From: Amborella trichopoda | Taxonomy: Eukaryota; Streptophyta; Magnoliopsida; Amborellales; Amborellaceae | Assembly: GCF_000471905.2 (NCBI RefSeq) | Contig: NW_006497511.1 | Location: 1,427,436 to 1,491,435 of the forward strand | Length of the DNA stretch: 64,000 bases | Direction: 5' to 3' | Shown here: piece after piece, positions 1-11,200 of the stretch | How positions within the stretch are numbered: position 1 is the first letter of the stretch | Layout of the letters: each line of letters opens with the position of its first letter | Notes under the pieces: generated by a model | Told to the model about the DNA's origin: nothing | What the model saw: only the letters and a program-made list of their open reading frames with translations | Databases searched by the model: none | Position numbers and translations under genes: made by a program

Positions 1-135
1 GATATAAAAAATAGATTTTTGAGATAATTCTAAAAACATTTTACGTCAAAATTATATGCCAAGATAAAATTTGAAAAAGTACACTTTACCTCTACAACTA
101 TAGATGCATCTATATGCCAACTGCACCCTTCACAT
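1..135. repeat. Dispersed repeat, copy at the left edge
   Basis: An AT-rich stretch that closely matches 57075-57197 at the other end of the window. The shared part ends with the same words, atgcatctatatgccaac followed by tgcaccctt. At 57 kb the copy lies just upstream of the gypsy LTR, so it is probably an older dispersed repeat and not part of the LTR. A related fragment of the same family seems to occur near 10055-10110, resembling 56908-56960. No coding potential is visible. Confidence 0.6.
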
Positions 136-289
136 AATTAGAAACAAAATTGGAGTAAGGGAAAATTCGCTTTATATGGACTTAATAATAGAAGTAGGAT
201 AGAAGGATGGAATTAATAATAGAAGTAGGATAGAAGGAAGATCTTGAAACACAAAAAATAAAGCATGAGTTTTTTTTTCTAGGGTCAAA

Positions 290-1190
290 CTTCACCGGTC
301 AAACCATTCGACAAGTGGTTTATTCTCAATTAAAGAGGCTTGGGAGTTCATTCGGGACTAGGGCACCTCTCAACCAATCTTCATAATCTTGTGATCATCA
401 AAATGTCACCCCCGAACAAAATAGTTTTCTTGGTTGGCTCTTCACGACGGGTTACCCACTATATCTCTCTTGTGGAAGCGTGGGATAGCAATGGCTCCTT
501 CTGTCTGTCCTTTTTATGAAAATAGTAATGACAATCCTTATCATATGTTGTTCCTTTGTGATTTTTCGTAGGCTATATGAAAGTCTCTTGTATGGCGAAG
601 CGGTAAGCAATTTATTTTTGGCTCTTCTATTCCCGTTATGTTAAGAATTGGTTATCTTCCATATTCAAATATAATGGATTCTTTAATATTTTGACTTATT
701 TATTTTTCACAACTATTTGATTTTTATGGGTAGAGCATAATCAAAGAGTCTTCCGATTCAAAATAATCAGGAGGGAATAATTGCTTCGATAAATCATTTA
801 TCATGTTCGGGAGCATTCAGTTAAAATGTTTCTCTTCAGATTAAAAGCGACCCAACATTGCTCGTTAATGTTATTAATGAACATTATCAGTGTTCGTGGA
901 AGTTATATACAATTGCAACAAACTATCGACAACGGTTCTCAAATCATGGGTGGTTCATCACCACATTTTTCATGAGGCCAACATGGTTGGTGATATTCTT
1001 GCAAAAAGAGCCACATCTCATTTACAAGCCATTGTTTGGCATACTCGTCCACCGGACTGTATTTCCCTTTGCTTTGTCATTGGTGCCCTATTCTAGGGCT
1101 GTAAAAAATTAGTCTGTAATCTTTATTTTAAAATATTAATAAAAAACGTGTAAGGGGACTTCTCCCCCACTAACTTACCCCCATAAAAAA
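290..1190 (+). pseudogene. Decayed LINE 3' end (zinc-knuckle and RNase H remnant)
   Basis: Broken frames on the plus strand read like the C-terminal part of a plant LINE polyprotein. Near 480-560 there is a degraded zf-RVT-like stretch. At 890-1096 a frame contains HHHIFHEANMVGDILAKRA, the typical end of a plant LINE RNase H domain, followed by the usual PP..C-rich tail. The element ends near 1185 in a short A-rich run (cataaaaaagaa), consistent with a LINE 3' end. Several stops and frame changes show it is dead. It lies outside VPS8, downstream of its stop codon. Confidence 0.6.
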
Positions 1191-1258
1191 GAACCATTCG
1201 CCACCGGCTTAGAAACCGGGGCTAGTCTACCACTAGGCCAAAGGCCTACGGGCAAGCT
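1191..1258 (-). repeat. tRNA-like fragment, possible SINE head
   Basis: Read on the minus strand, this stretch contains TGGCCTAGTGGTAGACTAG, an excellent match to the polymerase III A-box, followed by an anticodon-arm-like hairpin with loop TTTCTAA. Where the B-box should follow there is only GGTTC, and then the T-run that is the complement of the neighbouring LINE tail. It is therefore not a complete tRNA. A tRNA-derived SINE head cut by the LINE junction is the simplest reading. Confidence 0.4.
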
Positions 1259-2198
1259 GCTTTTCCTCGACGTTAATTTTTTTCAGAAATAATTTAAGAT
1301 TCGTTTCAACTTGTAAATTTCTTATCTGATTCCATAAAATCTATTTCTATGTAAATATCTAGCTTATATTTTTATCTATTTCTATGTAACTCTCTACCTT
1401 ATATTTTTTGTTTAATTTTTTTTTCCCATTAAGATTTGGATCTCTTGTTATCAAGGACAATATTTCCAAAGAAAATCACATGGAGTTTCCTGGAAAATAC
1501 TAAAATTCAATATATCAAATCAGGTATATGGAAAACCTCTAAGATTGCATTCGTTTATGTCATAAAACAAGGAAAAAGCAAGAAAGAAGATTTTTCATCA
1601 ATGCTTGAAGCTTACATTATAAGGGGGGCTGATCTCTATTCGAAGTGAAGAATGACTAACATTGACCCAGAAGAAAGAAATTTGATGCTCTTCCAGCGAT
1701 TCTCAATCTATACAATTGTTTCCTACCAAAACTAGTGGTGAACAATACTTTACATGAGGATGTATTGCTATAACATTCATGATTAAATAGATATTACACG
1801 AATAAGAGCATTGGGTATCAATGAAATTGCTAATCCAATGAAAGACTAAGATAAAGAACCTGCAAGTAAGCCCAGCATGGTTCCTCATTCTGAATTCTGA
1901 TGCAGGTTCTCATATTCAGGAAACTTCAGAATCAAAATATAGTGCCTTTCCAATCAAGACCTACAATAGGGAGAATCTTCAGTGTAAGATTTTTGTCTCT
2001 CCAAAAATAAATTTAATGGGATACACATGGAAGACAAAATCAACTAGAAGAAGAGCATGCCAAGACCCGCAACCCCTTCCGAATGCACGTGTATCAACGT
2101 AAACATTTTAAACACCTTATAATGTCTGCCTTGATTTTCCCTTTTGTATCTGTATTCTCCACTTCTAAAACAAAATTAAATATTTTGAGAAGTACGAA
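1259..2198. other. VPS8 3' flank and probable 3' UTR
   Basis: No coding sequence that I recognise. The VPS8 transcript must end in here, because its stop codon is at 2199-2201 on the minus strand. I see no strong AATAAA on the minus strand; a variant ATTAAA is present at 2011-2016. The poly(A) site is not defined from sequence alone. Confidence 0.3.
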
Positions 2199-2233
2199 CT
2201 ATGTTACTGTCCTTTTCTTTCTCTTCTCACTAC
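2199..2233 (-). CDS. VPS8: VPS8 exon 19, terminal 35-nt coding exon
   Basis: Behind a good acceptor (ACATTTTGCAG) the phase-matched frame gives SSEKRKKRTVT and then TAG. Joined to FQFPLKSNIF this forms a short basic C-terminus of the kind seen at the end of plant VPS8. The intron between is 97 nt. Support is splice-site and phase logic plus family resemblance, so it is likely but should be confirmed by cDNA. Confidence 0.72.
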
Positions 2234-5200
2234 CTGCAAAATGTGTTTATGCACATGGTAAAGATACAAACATTAAATTGCAGTTTCCTAGTATGGAGAA
2301 AATCAAAGAAAATAAACACAGGATACTTACTGAAGATATTGGATTTTAAAGGAAACTGAAACGATGAAGTTCCCCTAATTGTCAGCTCTCCAGCTCGCTG
2401 GTTTTTATTTGATTTCTCGCCTTTCCGTGAGCTGCTAGTGCTTCCACCTTTTGAATTTCCTGTATTTTTTTTCACCTTGTCATGGTAAATTGCTGGGGGT
2501 GAGAGCCTTAATTGAGGCAGTGGGTCAATTTTCAGAGATTTCAGGGTATTCTGAAGATTCCCCAAGATCTCAAACTGCACAAATAAAGAGAACGGAGGGA
2601 GAAAAATGTCCAATCACTATTCAATGGATAAAATGGAGTATGTACAAGTAATGAGATGCAACCAGAAGGCACGTACGAACACAAAACACAAAACACAAAC
2701 ACACGTGCGTGTGAACACAGGCATGCTCATGCGAGTGCGTGAACACATCCATGCACATGCGCTCGCACAGAGCCCATGGTAAATGAAGGATAGGGCAAGA
2801 AGAAAAGAGAACACGAGGCCATATCATTTACCCGAGACATATGCTGAAGTCCGTAGGGCTTCTCAATGACATCAGATTCATGCAGAGGTTGAAGAATCAT
2901 CCCTTGTGAATGTTGGGGCTCAGCATAAGACGTACTCACAAATCCATTCTCCATAAGGGTGCCCTTGCCTCTCACAGATGAAGGCTTTACATTTGGCATA
3001 CAAACAGGACACCCAACTGAAGAATCTTTACTTAATGTGTTAGTTTCTTGAATATCACAATGGACATGTGCCACATGACCACAATGGAAGACACGGATGG
3101 CCATGACTGCTGAATCCTTGGTCAGGGAGCAATTACAGATACAGCAGTTTGTACTCAGAGGGGTATAAGCATGAGAAGCTCCCTTCTTGAGCAAGCTCAT
3201 ACTATAAAATGTATCATCCTCGATCAAAGCTTTGGCAGCATCCTGATTAAAGAGCAGAGCATAAGTTTTGCACCACTCAAGGAAAAAACCATGAATCTAG
3301 AAGGTGGAACAAGAAGGCACCAAACCTGTCAAGGTCACAACTTATCTATATAAATTCAAGGACCGCGGCAATTCAAATCAGGTCAGGAAGCCTTGGTATT
3401 ACAGAAATGCTTAGCTAAGAAATTTGAAGTTTAAAAGTTTTAGCTGCCAAAGTCATTACACCTAATTTCAGGTGCATCAACTAAATGGAAGAAAAGACTT
3501 TGCAGATTTTTAAATATGAAACTACATATGCTTCATAAGTTAATGTCCCTCAAAAAAAAAAGAAACTACAGATGCATAATTGATTTCATATATTTCATGC
3601 AATTTAGAATGATTGGGGGCATCAACCATCAAGATAAACAAGGATACTTTTTCTTTTCTTTTTTTTTTTTTTTCTGTTTTTGAAAACTAATGGTCTAAAA
3701 TGAGAATACTTTTTCAAGGAAGAAATGGACTACCTTTAAAGATTGACTTCCACTTCCCCTTTTCCATTTTTACCTCATTTTATTCAAGGAAAACACAAAA
3801 ACTAACCTCATCAAAATTGCGTCCTTAGGGCATCCCCAATAGCAGAGCAAATATATATGGAGGAAAATCTCATGAGTAAAAATCTTGTAAGTTATCTTGC
3901 TCACATAAAATTTTGGCCTCAAATGGAAGAGCCTAAGAATTTGTCAATTTAAAGCAAAGAATGATAGCTCCAGACACTACAACTGTTATCGTAAGGACCA
4001 AATGGGAAATACTGCTATCAAACTCCACAAATTATTAAACATTAATGAGAAATTAGTCAAAAAGAAATACCAAGATTCTCCGTTCATAGCCATACGTAGC
4101 CAGCATCCCCATTATGGTAACTTTGAAATCACCAAACTCTTGGAACCCATTATCAGAGAGCAGCTTAGCCATGATAGTTAGAAGAGGTACATAACCCACC
4201 ATTCCCTCAACAATTTCTCCAATGAATCGAGAAAGCAATCTTCGATAGACATTAGCAACTTTATCAAATTCTGCATCATGCCATCTATATGACCTGTCTC
4301 CTGCTTGAACTCCCAATGAGGCAGCAGGTGTATCAGAAATTGCTCGACTAATACGAACTGTTCTGTGATCAGACAAGTATCTCAGCGGCTCAGAAAAGCT
4401 GCATTGGAATCGTCATGGGACATTACAGAAGCAGTTATAGCACAGTTCAACAATCAAAGAGATAAACAGTTCAATTGGCAGTTCAGTTTTTAAATTTAAG
4501 GAAATTTATCAAAATACCCGTGAGAGATGAATTATTTAACATTCTACCAATTTGCAATTATTCCAACTCAAGATCACTTTTTCTTTAAGGGTATTTTAAA
4601 ATTAAATCAAGAGATATGGATAAAGTGTCCAAATTCAACATCTCTCACGGGTGATTTGATAAATTTCCGTTTAATTTATTTTGGACTTGTTATTTTTCAT
4701 GGCCAGCTGCAAAGGGACAAGATTTAAAATATAATAAACTAAATAGCAAAAACTACTCAATAGCCTGCACCATACACAAGCACAGCCAAGAGATCAAGCT
4801 CAAGAGATGTCTGTAAAAAGTGGAAAGAAAACAAGATATTGTTGAAGAAAATTATAGAAAAAATGAAAAAATAATTTATATTTCATTTGCAATCGACAAA
4901 GAGAGCATAAAACCAAAGGAATTATGATGCTCTTATCAAAAAAAAAAAATCCTTCAAATTCATCGAAAAATAGAGGGTCAACAAACTCAAAAAATTAAAA
5001 CTTAGAAGTGCAGTCCAGTTTCAAATAAGAATATCAATGTCGTCAGCAATTAAAGAAAATCAAGACTCACAAAAGAAAAACTAAGAAGTGGATTTTCTGA
5101 ATTGGGATACCAAACAAGTAACACAAAACTAGAAAGATACAAAATTATTTCAACAGAAAATCCAAATTATTAACTACCAAAAAAATCATACAATAAATAT

Positions 5201-8200
5201 AGCCTGATGGTAAGAACTAGGAAGCTTGTGTATTCATACAAACATAGCACATCATCCTTTCTCCATTCTCCTATTTTGGAGCCCTTCCCTCCTAAAAAGT
5301 TCTTGTATAATCTCTTTCTAATTTTCAAGTTCGTATTGTTTTGGGGTTGCTAAGCTCAGCAATAAGACAAACTGAGGAGAAACAAGAAGAAGGGGAAGAG
5401 TGGAGGGCTGCTCATCCTTTTGAGACTGGAGTGTTGGATTAGGTGTCACTCCCCCTTAGATTTTCTTCAGTCTCTTTCCAATCTCTCAAGCCAACTTTTA
5501 TTTCCTATGTTTTGGGGTTTCTAAGCTCAGCAATAAGACAGAGGGAAGAGAGACCGAGAGAGAGAGAGAGCTGATCCTTTTTAGACTTGAGTGTTGGCTT
5601 AGGTGCAAGGGTTAATAAATTTGACAAACTTCAAGGGGTTTTCTTAATATTTGAGACATATTATGAGTCCATATTTCAGGATTCAATAAACCGTACCAAG
5701 TACATAGCAAAAACAAAGAGTTGTGAATTCGCCTGATCATCTTTTTGCGACACACACAAGACAAATTAGAAGCCAGTATATAGAATATGAAGTGCTGTGA
5801 TTTGTTGTTGTAGATCAATGGTTTTTATTCACTTGGGTATCCCACACAAGAAAATGATATAGTATGTGTATAACTGGAAAATAATGCTAATAAGGCCACC
5901 GAATTTAGAGGAAGGTAACTAGTGTAATGGTGAATAAGAATGCACCCTTTGATAATCACTTAAAACTCAAGCAAAAACTTTTCTGCACTCCACTCCCCCT
6001 CATCCTTCCCCAACCTCCCACCCTTTTGTTATCGTCAAATAGTTACCTAACCATTGTCCAACCTCGTAAGTGAGAGTGTTAACCATTGTCCAACCTCGTA
6101 AGTGAGAGTGTTAACGAGGCCGGGGCCGGGGCCGGGGCCGAGGCTGAGGCCGGGGCCGGGGCCTGGGCCGGGGCCGAGGCTGAGGCCGGGGCCGGGGCCG
6201 GGGCCGAGGCCGGGGCCGGGGCCGAGGCCGAGGCTGGGGCCGGGGCCAGGGCCAGGCCCGCCCCTGGGCTTTCGGGCTGGGGCCAGGCTTTATGTCTGGG
6301 CTCAGTTCAGCCCTGTACATTTTTCAGGCTGTGTTTGAACCTGTTCAAGCCCGGCACAAATGTTTGTCATTAGCTTCTGAAATAAAATTTTTCCTGCATT
6401 TATAAAAGGCCCAGCCCTAATTTTTGGGTTAGGGGCTTGTGTTCAAGATTTCGGACTCGGTCGGAACTGAAATTTATCTTTTGGGTCCAGGCCAGAGATC
6501 AAGCCTGATCGGCCGTAGCCCATCAAGAGTCCTACTCATAAGTGATGGCATCATGTTGTGAACTTGATAGCCAATTCATACATGATTGAAGGAAATCATA
6601 GCTGAACAGCCTAACTAAGCCAGGAAATCTACCATCAAATTTATCTACCCATTTTTTTCACACGAGATATGTTTATTGTCTATACAATATATTGAAATCA
6701 AGTGTAAAACTAAAAAACCAACATTCTTGCTTTCGAGGAGTTGCACAAGCTTTCTGGAGACAATGAATGACATTCCATGAATCCCCCATGATGCACAAGA
6801 AAACAAACAGAAGTCTTTAAGTCCAAGGTCATGAAGAGGCTTCAACCCAAGGGCCACACAAATCCCATATTCAACAAATATTCTTAATAAGAACACCGCT
6901 GAACAAATGAACAACTCATCCTTCTAGATTAATATCAACCCTCCAATCCCCCCTCTTCCCCAACCTTCTCAAAAAAGAAAATTACCAACCCCAGCCTCAA
7001 ATGAAAGTGACATTAATGAGAAAGCCTATCAAACAAATAACTGTTGACCTCGTCATAAAATATGCTAGCAAACAAAAACAAATTGTTCTCGTGTGGATGC
7101 TTGTAGGAGACAATAATATCAGAAATGACCTCCATTGATGAAATCAATGTTTTCAATGTGATCATTAAAAATGAAATTATGCATTAGAAAAATAAAAAGG
7201 CTGGATTTGAAGCAGTCTGAAGGATTTATACTATCAACAAGCCAGGGTAAGCTGTTAAAGAAGTGAGCGGTCTATCAAGATCATTGAAGAAAGAACTGAT
7301 CCCTCTAACTTGGTTATTAATATCTGATAGGTCAAGTCCACATGCCCACCGACAATCATATGAGCACTGAACCAATTTTGTACATGTCTAGGCCACAAAG
7401 ACATTCTTTTATATTCTTCTGCCTCACAAATTATGGAAGAATGTAAATTAAAATAACATGCATAAACATATCTAGAAAAATCAACATGAAGAAAAACCAA
7501 CATTAACGATTCACATGTAATGGTTGAGACTCTAGATGAAAAAGAAAAAGAAGAGAGAGAGAGTAACAAAAATTTGGCTTGAAAATCTGATAGGGCACCC
7601 AACTTTTCTATTCTTTACTTCTCTTTTGAGGTGCTTTAGTGTTTATAGGAATTGGGGAAGTTTTGGACTTCTAAGGATTTAGTTTTATCTGAAGGTTACA
7701 TTACATTTGATATTGTTTTGGATTTTTGGAGATTTAATTTTATGTGAAATGCTATATTTGGTATTTAGCAATGCTTTAACTTGAGTTGGGATTTAACGGT
7801 TGTGATTAGACTAAATGGATGGCTAGAATTTCATAGGAACTTTTAGGATATTATTTTGATTGTTTTAAATACTAGTTTCAAGCGAGGCAAGGCAGACTTT
7901 ATGTTGGGGTTTGTGGCCTTTAATGGCCGCAAGAGCATGTAATTATAATAAATGATAGTAAATTATGCACTTCAATAGGAGAGTATGATGGTAGACTGAA
8001 CCAGGGTTAGGCGGTCCATGGCTTGGGTCATGTCCAAAACCCTTTCCCTTAGGCACACTATCGTTGAGGGTTTATAAAGGTCATCCCTTGTTGATGTCAA
8101 AAAGATACCTAGAGACGTTTTTTATAGGCCAAGAGCCTCATCAATAGGTGAGCAGGTGTGGGGTGTGCCAAGTCTTAAGGGGGTAACCCTAGGCAAAAAC

Positions 8201-11200
8201 ATGCAAAGTCTTCCCAGTCTACTCATTTTAATTTGCTGTCCTAGCCTTATTTTATTTCCTAAGTTGTAAGTTTGAATTCAGATTTGAACAAAGTTTACTT
8301 GGCAGTAAGATTTTAACAGATCCTAGACTGCAATAGGTTTATTTTGGTATTGTTTTGGTGGCAATTGTATGTAGATTTCCAGCCATTAATATATAAAAGG
8401 AAAAAAATTTGAATTGATATTATGGAATTCTAGCCACTGATTTCACTTTTTGGAAGATTACTTTGAGAGAAAGGCTCCCCTATAGCTAGGGTTTGAGAGA
8501 TTGGAAGTGAGGACGTTGAAGCTTGAAGCTCCATATCACATCACTTTGCCATAGAGAGCAGCACGAAAGGATTTTTACCTTCAATCCAGCTGCTGATCTC
8601 CTTTTCTTAGAGAGTATTTGAAGGTAATTGTGGGATTTTAAGTTGAAAATTAAAGGATTTTATTTATTTCAAGAAATTGCTCAATACTCATACTGCTAGT
8701 TCTTACATATTTTCTAGTTTGTACTACTCTTGCCTTTGATATGCATCAAGTGGTATCATAGCAAGTTTGTTCCTTATAGTTGTTCACTTTCCTTCTTTGG
8801 GTACTTATTTCTTTTGTTGATGCCTGTAAGAGGTGCACGTGGAAATTGAGGCCAGATGGGCAGGTATACGGTGACTCTTGAGATGTTTCAAGGGTTGCAA
8901 GAAGAGATTCAGCACCTTACCAATTGGTTACATGTGTGAAGGCCACTAATCGTGAAAATGGAAGTGATTGCAGCTCTAATCGTGTTAAGAGCAATGAATG
9001 ATTTGGATCCTTTTGCCGAAAGAGAAGATGATAGCCCTAGTGATGAAAGAAGGGCAGATACGGATAGTTATAAGCATAACAAGCATGAAAGGGCACAATG
9101 ATGGGAAGATCGCATCAAATGTGCTCTACAAAATAACAAAGAGTATGGTGTCCGTGGTTAAATTGCAAAGCTTGAATGCGAAATGGAAGCTGAAGAGTTT
9201 CTAGATTGGTTGACCATAGACGTAGGAAGACGTAGGAAGTTGGTTGGGGTGATGGCCCCCTTCAGAATCTCGCTTGGTTGATCCTAGAGCCAGAACCTGA
9301 GCAAAGAGCGCTCCTCCCAGCAAGGGAGATCGATCCCTATTTTATAAGGATATCGACCCCGAACTAAAGTGATCTTGATTACTTTGGAAGGGGATCATGA
9401 CACCACTAAAAATAAGGTGTGATCATGGTTTGATGGGATATCGATCCTTGCAGAAGTTTCAAAAGTTACTGAATTTTGAAATCAACATCTTCTTGATTAC
9501 TTTCAAAGGGGATCGCGACACCACTGAAAATAAGGTGTGATCATGGTTTCATGGGATATCGATCCTTGGCAAAGTTTCAAAAGTCATTGAATTTTGAAAT
9601 CAACGTCTTTGATTTTGTGTTATTTCTATTTTTTGTCAATTTTCCAGCTAACAACCACCTGCAAACAATTTTTGTTTTCCATTTTCATAATCGTAGTCTG
9701 TCTAAGTGGTTGAATACTAGCGAGCCGACTTGGAATCGCCGGAATTGGTTTGGACCTAAAGGGCTACCCGGTTCTGGATGGTCCAAGAAGAGGGGAATTC
9801 TTAGGATTATTCAAAACCAGACAATTCTCACTATAGCGAATTGCCCTGTCTCATCCGGTTGGGGACTTGGGTGATTCCTATGTTTGGTTCTTATCATGGC
9901 CCTCCAATCTCACTTTCTCAAATTTGTTGGGACATTGAGACTATAAAGTTCTCATTGTGTATGTGTGAATAACACTAAAAAATGGATTATATATTTCTCA
10001 ATTTTTTAAATCATCTATATATATATGGATAGAAAAAGATTATATAAGGATAAAATCTTCCAATTGATCATCTTGACCTCGAAGATGTATGGATATGAAG
10101 AAAAATCGAATTTCATGTCCTAAAAGTAGTGCATGCCTCCTATTTGTTCAGGGCGGGCGGCGTGAACTCTGATTCGATCCGGGTATTCAATCCCACCGAG
10201 TTATCTGGACTATCTCTTTATTGATATTTTTAAATATTTTTATACATGCTCGACCTATACCATTTTTTAAATGTTAATTTTCATAACTAGGAATAATAAT
10301 AGATTTTCAAGCCATCATAAGGTTTTTGACACGGGGACAAATTTCAGAGGTGCGCCCTACTTCTATTGTGTGTGTGCATATATAGTGTGTGTATATATAT
10401 CAAAGCTTTTTTCCAAACTATTTGGGGTTGGCTACACAAATCTTGGCCCTCCATTCTGCTCTATATAAAGCGAAATTAGAATCAGATCAAACATTTATTA
10501 ATTCCCTTTACTCGTCCACAATTATCACAACCTAACAATAATATTATACATTGAAATTGAAATTATTGGTTTATACCAGTGATTTAAAAATTGCCAAGTC
10601 AACACGGACTCGGGCGAGTCAACACGGGAATCGGTCATCCCGTGTTGATTCCAATAAAAAGCGTTGTATTGCCCGGTTTTAAAGAAAAACGGGCGATTCT
10701 CTACAGTGAACCGCCCTAGTCAATGTACAGAATCGTTAGATGATGTCATGACTCGGTGTTTCAACATAATATAACGCCATATATCAACGAGTTTCGCGAG
10801 AAAACCGGACACGTCACCGTGTTTTAACAATACATTTGTTTTCAATTTTTTGCAAGGGTAATTGGGATATTCTTTTTCAAAATAAGAGAACTTTACCATG
10901 CTGAGCTGAAGTCACCACACAGACAATCACACGGCCCCATGTCTCATTCATTCGTCACCAAGTAATACGCTAGTCCTCAGGTCTTTTATAGATGTGAAAT
11001 CCCCATGAAGTTTTCGATACGGGACAATTCCCACTGTAGCAACTTGAGAACAAGCCTATTAGCATGCAAACTGTTAATAGCGATTAAACCATACGCTTAT
11101 AACCATTAGCTCTTATGGTATTCAATTTATTATAAAAAATGTTTATTAAATTAATAATACAAGTCTTTTAATAATTATGTTTATTACAAAAAATATTTAT

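Noticed and set aside
1191..1258. A functional tRNA gene
   Set aside because: No B-box, no acceptor stem, and the sequence is cut by a LINE tail.
2230..2330. Unspliced extension of VPS8 exon 18
   Set aside because: A strong donor at 2329-2330 and a phase-matched terminal exon give a better family-like C-terminus than the read-through.
6086..6373. Gly-Ala, Gly-Pro and Pro-Arg rich open frames on both strands
   Set aside because: They are translations of the GGGGCC array; all frames are open because the repeat lacks stops. No start context or conserved protein.
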